From Auriscalpium vulgare (Eukaryota > Basidiomycota > Agaricomycetes > Russulales > Auriscalpiaceae), in assembly GCA_019915015.1 (NCBI GenBank), contig JAHBBC010000037.1, positions 62,001 through 126,000 on the forward strand: a DNA stretch of 64,000 bases. The letters run 5' to 3'. Of this stretch, positions 23,673-35,991 are shown in pieces. Below the pieces are notes generated by a model. It had not been told where the DNA came from, ran no database searches, and saw only the letters and a program-made list of their open reading frames with translations. A program made the position numbers and the translations under genes. Positions within the stretch are counted from its first letter, which is position 1, and the number at the start of each line of letters is the position of its first letter.

Positions 23673-24815
23673 GGCTGGGGATGTTGGAGGAAGAGGAAGA
23701 GGAGAGACGGCGAACTTCATCTCGTCGGGCGCTCCGCCGCGCTGACACAGCAACTTCCCATGGCTTCCCACCTGCAAGCGCGCTCAGGCTGCGGCCAACT
23801 TGAACGTCCGAGTTCTGTCTTCTACGAGGGCCGAAAGCCATACCACAATGGCAGGTCAGCAAGAGCAACGCAACGCTGCGACGCACCTAGACTGTTTATC
23901 TCTGATGTATGTGTATCTTGCTCGATGTTCTCACCGACTCGAACTGACTTTGCTTCTCGAAAAGCCATTCGCCCACGAGGTGATTTCTTTCTCTCTCGGT
24001 CCTCTTGATGAACTGACGTCCTCGAGCCAGGGTGGTTGTCGCAACAAAGAAAAGGCCTCAGCGAAGCGGAGCGATGTTCTTCCTAGAGTCGGCGCCGACG
24101 GGCCGGTACGAATACTACCCTCCGGACGGAGCTCATACCGTGCCACTCCCACCGCCCGCAAAGCCAACCGCACCTACAAGTACCCCTGGGAATGTCCTGC
24201 AATCTTCAGCTTCCGGAGGGCCCGAAGGTGTGGTGCCCGTGGCCAAGGGCTTCTCTGATGAAGTAGCGGCATGGCCCCGAGTCCTCAAGCTGAGGCGACA
24301 GAGGAAGGGCAGCCACGGTGAGTACTATTCCCTGCTACAATGCAGGCGGCCGCTGATTCCTCGCTTGTGAGAAGCTTTCAAGGCGATCCCAGGAAACCGC
24401 CGCCAAGTCGCGCCGACTCGAGGAAGGGGAGGAGTTGAGGCGAAAAGTCCGCATCATACCGAGTTATTCACCAAGTGGGGGCGGATCGAGGCGAGGAGTT
24501 CCCCGCTGGGTCGAGACTGACGCACGTTGTTTTAAAAGCCACTTACTGGCTAGCTTGTCTATTGAAATGAAATATTTCTTGCATTGCACGAGACATCCGG
24601 CCTGTGTCGCGCATGCTATACCTTTACGCAATCGTACGTGCATTACCCCTCGCTGAGGCTTACACAACGTTGTACATCCTATCCTCGATGACAGGCAGCG
24701 ACTTCCCGCGCCTGCACTCTCCTGCCCATGAAGCTGATCGGCTGCACCGTCACGGACTTGCCGAGCCCTGGATGCCGAGCCCTGGATGAATCTCAGCACG
24801 GCCTCGTAAACAGTT
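23673..24815 (+). CDS. Possible plus-strand gene, unknown
   Basis: This runs divergently from the nine-exon gene. The best exon reads MFFLESAPTGRYEYYPPDG, then GFSDEVAAWPRVLKLRRQRKGSH, and ends at a clear gtgagt donor near 24320. A possible next exon has the helical, basic segment SQETAAKSRRLEEGEELRRK. An upstream exon could start at the ATG at 23848 (MAGQQEQRNAATH). The connections are uncertain, and no family was recognised. Confidence 0.3.
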
Positions 24816-25740
24816 TACTCACCAAAGTAGAAGCCCTCGCGCCCGATTGGCGTGTACGGGTCCGCTGGCGCGGCGTCTCGGGAGCAGCGTCGTCGTCGCC
24901 GGCCTCTGAACCAGCCTCTGAGTCGTCTGCCTTGTATTCCTCCACGCGTTCGAGGCGGCGTAGTACTCGTCCGAGTAGAACTCCGCCTCGTCGACTGCCT
25001 TGTTGTCCTTCTGTGCCGCCTTGATCGCCTCATCCTCGGTCGCCTTACTCGCAGCGGCAGCGGCGGTCGCCTCCTTCTGCACCCAGCCACGGTCCCACTC
25101 AGAAGATGTTGCCGTCGCCGGTGCCTGCTTTGCCCAAAGATCCTGGGAGGAAGCCAAGAGCGATGGAGGCAGAGCGGGAGCCTGTGGGTGTGAATGCGCT
25201 GCCAGAGGCATTCCGATGACCTGAATCGCCGCGGCTCATGTTGTACGTAGACTGTTCGGACGGTTCAGCATCGAGGAGCGCATAATTATCTTACTTCTCA
25301 CCGGCATGATTGCAGCAGGAAGTCGCCTTGCAGACGCGCTCTTCCTCCTCACGGCGAGCCTTCCCCTGCTGCTCCTTCAGCTGCCTCTCCTCCTCCTTGT
25401 GCTTGCGCTCCTCAGCATCCTCAGCCTCCTCCTTCGCGGGTTCCTCGGCACGGTCCTGTGTGCGGAAGCAGGCCAGCGGGCGCGCTTGTAGAGGGGCGGA
25501 TGGTGGGAAGGGGCTCAGGCGGGTCTGCAAAGAACCGTTGCGCGTTGCGGCTGCCTTGACTAGCTTGACTCTTCTGCTGTACGGGTCGCTGTGTGCACCT
25601 GTTTGATGTACTGTCACACACTCCACTACTTGGTAGCAATGTACTACACTCACCTGGGTCCGCAACATCCCCTCCCATTGCTTGTACTGCTCTCCCATGT
25701 CAGTGTCATGTCTCTCGGGGCACGAGACCACCGTGCGCAA
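24815..25740 (-). pseudogene. Decayed minus-strand gene, unknown
   Basis: Two coding-like segments lie on the minus strand. One is a charged coiled-coil segment near 25300-25450 (EEPAKEEAEDAEERKHKEEERQ). The other is a segment near 24820-25210 (KEATAAAAASKATEDEAIKAAQ, then AEFYSDEYYAA). In the latter, coding flavour moves to another frame (LERVEEYKADDSEAGSEAGDDD), indicating an indel or an unrecognised intron. No family was assigned. Confidence 0.35.
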
Positions 25741-25948
25741 ATAATCAAGCCGTAGTGGGGTAGAAATATGCAGCAGAGGGGGGCGTCGAACATGAAGATT
25801 TTACCCAGGAGATGGAGATGGGGGTGTAAAGAGAATATTGGTCGCCAGTCGCGCGACTAAGCAGAAGTTCCCACGCTGCGCTTGCAAGGCGCGCTGACTC
25901 GAATAGCTCCAAGTCTACGTCGACGTCCTCCCCTGATCGTCTGCTGCG

Positions 25949-28900
25949 ATGCCGACCTGCTGCTGCACAAATTGCTTCCCCAAGAAGACTGTCGCAATCG
26001 GGACATTGAAGAAACACTTAGCACTCGACAGGAAGCGACTGAATGATCCCCTCAACACTGACGCGTTCAAGGCTGCTGTTCGACAGAGTATGGCCCTTTG
26101 CTCGCAGGAGATACGAATGTTCAACAATGGTATGTGTTCCTTAACATAGACTTCATGCTTATCTTATAGTAGCTGCCGCTGATGGCCCAGATCATGACGA
26201 TCAGGAGCCACTTGCGCCGGGTGACTCGGATGAGGCTCTTGCAGATGATGCTGATGATGCTGATGACGAGGCTGAAGAGGCTCGGTATGCCAACAGGGAA
26301 AGATCTGAAGATGAGTGAAGTAGATTCATCTGTAGGCATGGATCAGTAGACTCATTTATTCCCAGAATATCAACAGGATGAAACTGTCTCTGATTCTATG
26401 GACTCTGGTGCTGCTATGATGCCAGAGCTGCCAATGGATATAGACAATCAGGCTCTGGAATCAGGCTCTGATGATGATGATGATGGAAACGAAAATGAAA
26501 ATGAAAATGAAAATGGCAGACAAAATGACTCTGTGGATGATGATGATGATAATGAAGATCTTGATATTTTGGACATTGCTGAAGAGCAGCAACCTGTGGA
26601 CTCAGAGGCTGCAGGAAGCAGTGAAAATGAGTCAGATCAAGATGCTATAAATGCTGAACCCAATTTTGAGCACTTGAATATGCTGCCTGATACAGCTGCT
26701 GCATTGAAGAAGTCTCTCCTTGATGGCTATACTTGCCCACCAGTAGCCAATGAAGATACTCTTAGGACTATGCCTCTGGAACAGTCAGAGAAGCTGTCAC
26801 TCAAGCATTGGGTTGCTTGGAAAAGGTCTAATGGCACTGTCCAGGCATACATAGAACATGGCCAAGTTCTTGCTGAGAGTACTGGTGCTGAAATACTCAG
26901 CCTATATAATGTTAGAAAACTTGCTAGCAAAGCCACAGGTCTGCAACCTCAGAAAACAGATATATGCTTGAACAGCTGTCTGGCATATACAGGAGAGTTC
27001 AAAGAACTGGCATCATGCCCATATAAAAAACATGGGATGGTATGCAATCAACCACGATATAAGCCTACTAAGAAACCTACATCTGTCAAAAAGCCCAGGG
27101 CTCAAATGCTGTCATTGCCAATAATTCCGATGATTCAGGCATTATTTGCAAATGCAGATACTGCAGAGTTGATGAGATCAAGAGATAGGTGCTTGAAGGA
27201 GACTCTTACATTGCTGGCTGAGGCATCAGGTGTTCAAAACCATTCTGACTTTGCTAATGGGACTGTCCATATACATCACTACAAGAAATCTGGCTTATTT
27301 GAGAAGGAAAGAGATATTGGCTTTGCTTTGTCAACAGATGGGGCACAGCTTACTATGAAAAAACAATCAGATACTTGGGTATTAATACTTGAAGTGCTCA
27401 ACTTTCCACCTGAGCTTCGATACAAAGCCTCCAATGTTGTGATCCCATTGGCTATTCCTGGACCTCAGCCACCTGGAAATGTAGAGTCATTTTTATGGGG
27501 ACTATTTCAAGAAATGATGAAATTGTCAGCTGGGGTGTGGATATGGGATGCATGTGATTCATCCTATTTTATCAACAAAGCATACTTGTGCATGGTGCTT
27601 GGTGATATGTTAGGGTCAGCTAAAATGAATGGTATGGCTGGTCATGCAGCTATCTTTGGTGATCGATTCAGTATGATGCGTGGGGCTCAGGCCTCTCTCA
27701 ATAAGGGAGCCAAAGCTCAGTACTATCCTGCAGCCCCACCACAGCAGGAGAAGTACAATCCAGACAGGCCAATTTATGATTTTGCCAGATTACCTATGCG
27801 CAATGAAAATGACTATAGAAAAACTCTGGACAAGCTGAACAAAGCTGCTACAAAGACTGCTCGTGCCAAGATTACCCGTGAGACAGGTGTTTCACGTATG
27901 CCTTTGTGTATGGCTATGCCAGCATTTCTACATCCATCATTCTTTCCACTTGACCCATTCCATTTGATATATGAAAACTGCATGGCATATTTTTGGGATC
28001 TTTGGACTACATTTAGCTCTCCAGGAGAGATCATGCATATAAAAACGGACAAGGCAAGGGAGTTTGGCAGACTAGTTGCTGACGCTGTAATCACTCTTCC
28101 CCCTGTTTTTAGTGGTCCAATTCGAGATCCTTTTCTGAAAAGACAAAGCCAGTATAAGATATTTGAATGGATGGCTTTATTGCACTGGTATGTCATACCT
28201 ATTGGAACAGAGCTTGGCTTCAATCCTATTGTTCTTGCAAACTTTGCTGAATTTGTTGAGATTGTTGATTTTGCCATGGCAATCAAGCCTTATACCAAAG
28301 ACGATCTCCGGGAGTGTCATATGAAGATCGCCCACTTTCTGAAAGAATATGAAAGGATATATGTGGGCAGTGATCCAGAAAAGGTTTCACGTTGTCGACT
28401 CTGCATCATGCAATTGATTCATATTCCAACTCATATTGAATGGTATGGGTCTATAAGAGTAGGTTCTCAAGCCACTGTGGAGCGTGCTATAGGGGAGATT
28501 GGCCGTAAAGTCAGGTCTAAAAAAGCCCCATTTGCAAATGTGGCTACTATCATATATGAGAGAGAGCTTTTGCGTGTGCTGTTATTGCATTATCCCCTCC
28601 TGCAAGTAAGCAAGCCAATGCCGCCAAAAAGACGGTTCAAAAAGGAGATTAGAATATTGAAGTCTGAGAGAAAAAAACCAGATTCACAATTCAATGTCTT
28701 TCTCAAGGCTATCTACCAGTATATCCAACAGCCGATTGATAGAGAGGTTGATATTTGTCAATGGACTAAGCATCTTCTTAACACTGGACACACGCTATCT
28801 TCTCGACTTGCAGAAGCAAATTCCAATTCCAATCACAGATCAAGCATACACTTTGAAGGGAAATCAAAAGGCGAAGAACCAATATTTGGAAAGGCTTTAG

Positions 28901-29169
28901 CATTCTATGAAATGTTGGGGACTGATGATGCATATGTGATTTTCTACCCACTGATAAATTGCAAATATGTGTTGCAAAGATGGAAAGGAAATTGGGCTCA
29001 GAAGATCCAAGTCCTCCCTGTCTCTAGTATTAAGTGCATGATTGGTATAATGGACTATAAAGGGACCATTCATATCTTAAGAAAGCATCCAGGGAGCGAA
29101 ATGTTGAGCACAGAAGAGCTGGGAGTTGTAGAGGCAGACATAGATATTGAAGGTGCTGATGTCGAGTAG
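25949..29169 (+). mobile_element. CACTA/EnSpm (Tnp2)-like transposase gene
   Basis: The gene begins MPTCCCTNCFPKKTVAIGTL, and a short intron follows at 26130-26169 or 26172. An acidic second exon (DEALADDADDADDEAEEA) leads, by an unclear splice, to a 923-codon open frame from 26398. That frame starts with Asp/Glu/Asn-rich repeats and then has a cysteine cluster (CLNSCLAYTGEFKELASC) like the Tnp2 zinc-binding block. Next come the catalytic-core block STDGAQLTMKKQSDTWVLIL, the conserved DPFHLIYENCMAYFWDLW, and a C-terminal half with SQATVERAIGEIGRKVRS. These are typical of CMC-superfamily transposases of mushrooms. The DNA is clearly AT-richer than the host DNA on both sides, with codon use to match. 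I could not find CACTA-type terminal repeats or a target duplication. It may be an immobile or captured copy. Confidence 0.8.
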
Positions 29170-29872
29170 ATAGCTAAGTAGATAGTTCAATGATCAGTTG
29201 ATGTTCGAGGACGAGCGGCAAATGCCGAAGCACGTGCTGGAGACGGCCGTTTCCCGACAAGCCGTGAGCGGCGCGCCTTGGCCTACAAGTTCCTTCTCCT
29301 CCTCCCTCCCTGCCCTTGCTCTACTCCTTATCCTCCCGCGCAGTGCGTGTCCACAGCGCATCCTCTCCTTTGGACGAGACGACTGGTATGGCTATCTAGC
29401 CGCAAGTCATACAAGCATGGAACCAAAATCGTGGTCTGTCTTCTTTTCTCTCCCTTCCGTTTAGCTGAGCCTCATCGCCTGTCCGAGCTCATTTCCCCCC
29501 TGCTGGTCTGCTGCTAGTGCACGCTTCGTTGCATGTAGGAATGCGCGCGACTCGAGGTACGTCGTTGGCTCTGTTCGTTCTCGCTCGATGCTGACAGGGC
29601 CAAGCGCCGCCCGCAAACTACCTTCCCCATGCCATCACCAGCAATGTCTCGCTCATTGCGTCTATCTTCTCTACCTCCCTCCTTCCCCGCACGCTCCGCC
29701 GCCAATAACCTCCATGCAGGGGACATGATGTCATTCAGGAGCCACGTCTCCTCTGCAATGCCGGATTTCTCTCTTTCTTCACCCTCCCCACCGTCCGTTT
29801 CTCTCGCCTTTACACAGTGAGTCCTCTTTTCCATGCATCACACGCGCCCACGCTCACGCCACACAGCGCAAA
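29170..29872. other. Upstream region of Hsp90 fragment, pyrimidine-rich
   Basis: Two pyrimidine-rich runs (29285-29340 and 29640-29810) precede the Hsp90 start. I searched by eye for heat-shock elements (inverted nGAAn units) and saw no convincing array. A short open stretch FEDERQMPKHVLETA at about 29203-29247 looks coding-like but has no partner exon. Confidence 0.4.
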
Positions 29873-30840
29873 ATGTCTGCCGAGCCAGAAAGCTTTGGTT
29901 TCCAGGCCGAGATCAGCCAGCTCCTGGACTTGATCATCAGTGAGTACAGATCGCGCGCCCTGCGCGTGCTGCGCTGACGCGTCGCCGCAGACACGTTCTA
30001 CTCGAACAAGGAGATCTTCCTGCGCGAGCTGATCTCGAACGGCTCGGACGCCCTCGACAAAATCCGCTATGCGTCGCTCACAGATCCCTCGGTGCTCGAC
30101 TCCGAGGAGGAGCTGTACATCCGCATCACTCCTGACAAGGAGAACAAAATCCTCACCCTCCGCGACACGGGCATTGGCATGACCAAGGCGGACATGGTCA
30201 ACAACCTCGGCACCATCGCCAAGTCCGGCACCAAGGTGAGTGGCGCGCGCGCGCTTCTTTTCCTGCGCGTGTGCGCGTATCTGACTTTGTGTGTGGCGCG
30301 CAGGGCTTCATGGAGGCGCTCTCATCCGGCGCGGACATCTCTATGATCGGGCAATTCGGTGTCGGCTTCTACTCTGCGTACCTCGTCGCCGAGCGTGTGC
30401 AAGTCATCTCGAAGCACAACGACGACGAGCAGTACATCTGGGAGTCGGCGGCTGGCGGCACGTTCACGATCACGCCGGACACCGTCAACCCGCCTCTGGG
30501 CCGCGGCACGGAGATCCGCCTCTACCTCAAGGAGGACCAGACCGAGTACGTCGAGGAGAAGAAGATCAAGGACATCGTCAAGAAGCACTCCGAGTTCATC
30601 TCCTATCCGATCCAGCTCGTCGTGACCAAGGAGGTCGAGAACGTGAGACATTGTCGTTTTCGCGATCGGGAGCAGTGTTGACTTTCCGCGCAGGAGGTCG
30701 AGGACAACGAGGAGGAGGCCAAGGAGGAGGACGAGGAGAAGCCCAAGATCGAGGAGGTCGACGATCGATGGCTAGCTCAGGGACATTGTGAATATTCATT
30801 TGTGCACATTGATCATGTAGTCTGGCGTAGTCGGTTATAA
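29873..30840 (+). pseudogene. Truncated Hsp90: N-terminal ATPase domain only
   Basis: Hsp90 is the essential cytosolic ATP-driven chaperone. Four exons (29873-29939, 29991-30235, 30304-30642, 30694-30840) join in frame to 265 residues. The nucleotide-binding domain is complete to the eye: [20 protein letters not shown] with catalytic Glu and Asn, [38 protein letters not shown], and [14 protein letters not shown]. It proceeds into the acidic linker (EVEDNEEEAKEEDEEKPKIE). After EEVDD the sequence departs from the family (RWLAQGHCEYSF) and stops. The middle domain with its catalytic arginine, the dimerisation domain and the MEEVD tail are missing; a full protein has about 700 residues. Retained introns mean a DNA-level copy, not a retrocopy. 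Whether the 265-residue product is made is unknown. Confidence 0.9.
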
Positions 30841-30895
30841 CGCTCATCTTTGTGCCACTCGTCATGGCGTCATGCTGCGTGAGGAATGCTGAAGA

Positions 30896-30943
30896 GATAC
30901 AACGCAAGATACAACGTAAGATACAACGCAAGATACAACGCAA
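30896..30943 (+). repeat. 12 bp tandem repeat, four units
   Basis: Four units of gatacaacgcaa, the second with one change (gatacaacgtaa), lie 55 bp after the Hsp90 fragment's stop. Confidence 0.95.
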
Positions 30944-31162
30944 CAGGGATAAGACGGGGTGAGGAGCGAGAGCTTGGGGCGACATATCAGATAGCGATTA
31001 GATTGGATCGCGACAAGCGCTCTTGACTTTGTCGCGTGGCGCTCTCTCCCTCGTCTTTCCCTCAGTCCTACTCCCTACTCCCTCTCCACCCCCTCGATAC
31101 TCCTCTATCGCATACGGACTCGATGGCTACGCGTGGCAATACGTCTACAGTCGGCCGTCCCA

Positions 31163-32191
31163 ATGCTGACGCGGACGTCGCAGCCATTTATTGACATCCG
31201 CACCTCGCGCTCAGTTCTCCGTGCCTCGAGGCCAAGCCACACGCGCAGCTTCGCCGCGCTGTTCTTTGCGCCCTGCTGGTTGCCCGCCTCAACACCATAT
31301 AATGCGAAATCGCCTGCTGCTTGGACGCCGTCCCCCGTCGCCCCACCCGCCGCACCGAGCCCCAGCCCTCCCATTGTACGCACATCCTTGCCTCCACGCA
31401 TGTCGCTGTATACGGGCGCGCACACCTGGCCGCCGGACGTACGTGAAGCTCGCGCCCGTCTTGTAGATTTTCTGACACCAATCCAGGAGAAGCCGACCAT
31501 CGCTCACGCTCCAGCCTGGGCCACCCACATCACCGAGCGGATCCACACCCCACCATATCATCTCGACGCCCATCGCACGGTGAGCCTCTCGAAGCTGGTC
31601 AAGGCCGCCAGGATTCGGCCAACGAACTGGGAGCGCCTGATCTCGATGAACAAGTGTTTCAAAGCCAAAACCAACCTGGAGTCACTGCTTGCCTGCAGGC
31701 CGTATCGCCAGCCACTCATGCCCGCAGTCCCCGGCGGAGCCGGCCTCTTCATCGGCGTCGTCAATCCGGACCTGTACTTCCCGCCGGTCGAGACCGTCGT
31801 TATGCAATACGGGACCGACCCCGACGTGTTCACTTACCTCGGCATCTACCTATTCGAGGAGCTTCCGATGGGGCTCTCCCTGTGGCAGTACATACAGCTC
31901 CCACAGCAGGTGAGCTTCCCGCTGTACTGCAAACATGCTCATATTAACAGCGCCTGCCAGACCAAGGCGTACTATCAGAGCTGCAAGCTCTACCGCGACG
32001 GCGACAGGGCGTACACGGCGGCGGCGTATGCCTGCAACGTCCGGGTGGGCCTCGGGCTCTGGGCCAAGTATCCGCGGGTACGTGCGCAGCGTCTTCGGCA
32101 CGTGTCGCGCTGACGCCTTTTCATGCAGCTGAGAGTCTGGAAGATGACCCCACTGGTGTGCCAGCCACCTGAGTGGATGAACCTCACATGA
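31163..32191 (+). CDS. Three-exon protein, possible DUF6697 relative
   Basis: Exons end at 31909 and continue at 31961-32077 and 32129-32191, all in phase, with canonical introns of 51 bp each. The last exon is LRVWKMTPLVCQPPEWMNL and a stop. Starts at 31163 (MLTRTSQ) or 31400 (MSLYTGAHTWPPD) are both ATG; the latter fits better, since the upstream part is Pro/Ser-rich. The core (MPAVPGGAGLFIGV, FPPVETVVMQYG, FTYLGIYLFEELPMGLSLWQ) recalls the agaricomycete DUF6697 layout, where a proline-glycine turn and a YLG strand pair are conserved. The match is loose. No catalytic motif is visible. Function is unknown. Confidence 0.6.
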
Positions 32192-33562
32192 TCGGAGCCT
32201 TGCATTTGTTGCAGTACGGTACTAGTGTTACGGCTTCGTTCTCTAGCAATTTCATACGTCCATATGTCCACTTTGAATCAAAGTTTGAGATCGACCGGTG
32301 GCAACCAAGGTCATGTTAATATTATGTGCCGCGTGGGCTTGGCTACGACTCAGGTTGAACATCCTGGCGTCAGAGTTCCTACGCGACAAAGGGTTTTGGG
32401 ACGGCCACATACAGAGGCAAGTGTTCAGGTACGTATCCTTATTCCAGCAGCTGCCAGCCGGACGATCTCTGTATCGCCAACCACCTTGCTCGGCGGACGA
32501 CTATGCTGAGACACGCAACCTGGCACGAAAAAGCGCACCACGAAGACGCCAGCTCCGCGACGCACGACACCACGAGGCCCCGATGCCCCAACGTGTCGCT
32601 TGGACGGGCTTCTTCGAGCTTTATGGCGTCTCCAGGCCCTAGTGCCCATCGCCATCGCGCGGACTCGTACCGGTCTTTACGGACCAACTCCTGTTCATCT
32701 CTCCTTCGCTCGACCGACCATATGTTCACGCCGGTACTTCGCGAAGCTTTACGACTCTTCTCCAAGACTTGCAAGGTAGAACTCTGCACGACGGCAGTGT
32801 CTCTTGCGTGTCGTCGGTTTCAGCCTCCCTGCGTATCGTCCATCATACATCTTGCCCTAGTAGTATCATCATCAATCAATCAACGAAGCATTTTTCTCTC
32901 TGACTTGGATCTTTTAATGGTCTGGCTGGTTGATCGCAAGGTGATGGTCTATCCTATCCTATCCTATCCTATCCTCAATCGAACCTTTAGGACGAGGGTT
33001 TCATATCTCGACCCCCCACCGCCCCTGTTCGTACCTGTGCCTGTACTCTGCGACTTCCATCACATCCCTTGGACTCTTGGACTCTCGCACGCGAAATCGG
33101 GACAGCTGTCTGCGCGACATCCTCGACACCCGCCGCGCGCCTTGGGAGCGCCTTGCACGCCACTAACCCCACTGTCCAGTTCCAGCGAGGCGTCGACAAG
33201 GCTTGGAGCGGCGGACTTATCCCAGCTGAGCTCCTAGGCGAGCGCCGCCAAAGATCAGCTGCCAAACGGCATGCACCGGGAGTGTCTTTATTCCGAAGCC
33301 GCGGCTAATAAGCGAGACATGCGCGGCTCGTGCCCAGCTCGCGCCCCCGCGAGGTGGGGGATAGGCCAGAGTTCAGGTAGCATTCAAAAAGAAAGAACAT
33401 AGTTGTTTGGCACAGACTGAGAGCCAGCAGCGCGAGGCAGCGCGGCACCGAACCAAATTCCACTTGCGGCAAACGAATGGCCATACCCAGATCTTCTCAC
33501 GAGATCGATCCCATCGCGCATTCTCGTTGAGATTCGCCGTCCCTGCATACCAACCGCATGCA
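32192..33562. other. Intergenic stretch with TATCC repeat
   Basis: No supported gene. Five ctatc units occur at 32949-32973. An open frame near 32298-32642 (LILCAAWAWLRLRLNILASEF) starts hydrophobic but becomes Arg-rich and is probably not coding. The end of this stretch is presumably the promoter and leader of the FunK1 gene. Confidence 0.4.
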
Positions 33563-35509
33563 ATGGCTCCCAGGCATGCAACCGACGGCAGCGGCCCGTC
33601 GGAAGATGCAGATTCCGACACAGAGCCGCTGGAGCAACGTATCCTAGGCTCTCCTATCCTACTCCCACCCAACTTCAGCGGCCCATCAGGACCACCCTTT
33701 TCCAACCGTATGAAGACCCCCAGGAAGAAGACAAAGCCGCCTGCAAGGACCGTATCCACCCCGCCGATGGCAAAGACCGGTGCCTTCTCCATAGCTCCGG
33801 GGCAAGATCTGCGATTCGGGGGTGATCAACTCGCATCAGTCGCCGACAACGAGCTCGATTTGACAATTCACCTAAACGATGAGCTCCTCAGTTTTTTCAC
33901 CGCACCTGAGAGGTGCATCCCAGCGAACAAGAATCCGCGAGCGACCATCAAGAGAGTGAAGCAGAAGTTGACAGCCGCGCGCACTTTCATCAACGACACA
34001 TCGTTCAAACCGGATAACCCGCTTGCCGAGAAGATCCACGAGACCAAAGCCAACAAAGATGCCAACGAGAACGGGCTGTGCGCCTTCTTCAACGCGATCG
34101 TAGGTGCCTACGTGGAGTGCGGCATCGTAAGGGGTTGTTTTAATCAAATACCCGAGAGCCTCGTGCTAAATATCTTGCTTCTGTAGCCGGTCGTGCGGCT
34201 ACTAACGGCAAAGCACTCCTCTGCCCCTGCGCATGGGGCGCCGGAGCATTTCCGACCGGACGGCCTCGTCGTAGCCTCGGCCCTCATCGACGAGTCCATG
34301 ATCTACTGGCAGAATACCGAAGCCCTCCTCGAAATGACGCATCGCAATAAACACCATGGCCTGACCAAAACAATGCGGGACAAGATGGTCATGATGTTCC
34401 GCAGTCAGCTCGGCCGTCGCTTCGCGCTCGGGCTCTCGGTTCACAATGGCAATTTCACTCTCAACTATTTTGACCGGAGTGGCCACGTCACCACAACCTA
34501 TGTACTCACTACCGATTTCATCATTGGCTTGGTTGGCACCTTGCTCTGCGCACCGCCTGAGGTTCTCGGACGCGATTTTACCATCCTGCTCAACCCCCAG
34601 GGCTTCACTCGCGCTATCAAGATGTTCGGCATGGACTTCGAATTCGTTCGCTTCCTCTTTCACGGCGTATGCCTGCGCGGCCGCGGGTGTACTGTTAGTC
34701 TCGTCAAGCGCGGCAACATCTACTTCGTGATCAAGGACGTTTGGGCCGACTGTAGCCGGGAGATAACCGAGCCTGCAATTCTGGAGCGCTGTCGGGAAGC
34801 CAATATCCACGGCGTCCTCCACCTTCTAGGGAGCGAGGTTGTGCCAGTTCAAGACCCTGCGTTGGCGAACCTCAGGAATTTCCGTGCGGAGGAAGACCGG
34901 GAGAACGTCGAAGAGCGGGAGCATCGCCGTCTGCTGCTTGGGCCGCTGTGCCGGCCGCTCGACGCTTTCACGTGCGAAGAGGAACTGGTTCAGGCCTTGA
35001 TGGACATCACAGCTAGTACGTAGTCCCTTCCGCTGAAGGGCGCACATCATTCTTATCATCATCCTAGCGCTTGGGGAATTGTTCCGTAAACTCGGCTTCG
35101 TACATCGCGATGTGACGCTCCAAAACCTGGGCGTCGCGAGCCTGGCTGATATGGAAAAAGTCAGGAAGTTCAAGCCGGTGGCCGAAGGAGACAGAGATTT
35201 CGCCAGCGCCGATGACTCCGAGGTCCAGCCGTTGAGCGTAACTCAGATATCAGCCGATGTGCCGAGGGATCCGTCGCTCGGAGTCTTGTTGGACCTCGAC
35301 TACGCAATGTATACTGAACGAGAGGATATCCCCGTTGCCAAGGCCGATAGATCGGTACGTTCATTATCTACGCAACAGCTAATTTTTTGCTGAACTCCGA
35401 ATGCAGCGAACCCCAGCGTTCATTTCTGTGGAATTACTTGGTCCGAACGCAGGGAACGTCGTGCAGACCGAACAGCACGACTTGGAGTCCATTCTATGGA
35501 TCCTTATCT

Positions 35510-35514
35510 ATACC
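35510..35514 (+). repeat. Target-site duplication ATACC, left copy
   Basis: The five bases before the 5' LTR of the gypsy element match those after the 3' LTR (43433-43437). They fall in the FunK1 codons for Tyr-Thr. Confidence 0.95.
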
Positions 35515-35956
35515 TGTTACACGCCGCGCTGCCTCGCTTGGTAACGGCACGGACATATGACTTTCTTTCTCTTATCCCCTAACACCTTACTTTATCATGT
35601 GACGGATGGATGACTGATCCATGACTGATATGCCTGCAGGCCTCCTGCAGGCATCCCAACAGCTGTTGGACTTGTATCCCGCACGTACTGATTGGCTGAT
35701 ACGGAAGACTCCCTTTACTATATAAACCTCATGTACATACGACGACTCTTCAGCCTATTCATTTGTATCTGATCCCCCCTGATACTCTGAAGTGTGTGCT
35801 AGAACGGCGCAGGGCTACCTCCTCTCATCTTGTACCCTCGCCCTCAGACAGGTCGATCTAGACTTGCATCGATACCACTACAACTCCTCGCGGCGTTGTT
35901 AGTGCGTGACCCCGATACCCTCTCCCCGCATCTCGCGTGCGGGCTAGAGTGTAACA
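35515..35956 (+). repeat. Gypsy 5' LTR (442 bp)
   Basis: Starts TGTTAC and ends GTAACA. A TATA box (ctatataaac) lies near 35718. Upstream of it, an imperfect inverted repeat tgcctgcagg/cctgcaggca may be a promoter element. By eye it is identical in sequence to the 3' LTR at 42991-43432, which suggests recent insertion. Confidence 0.96.
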
Positions 35957-35991
35957 TCTGAATAGGCTCTCCCAAAGTCTACATCGACACA

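Noticed and set aside
29285..29810. Heat-shock elements upstream of the Hsp90 fragment
   Set aside because: No array of alternating nGAAn/nTTCn units could be found by eye; pyrimidine tracts alone are not evidence.
35634..35656. CTGCAGG inverted repeat in the gypsy LTR as a separate transposon end
   Set aside because: It lies inside both LTRs at the same place, so it is part of the LTR.
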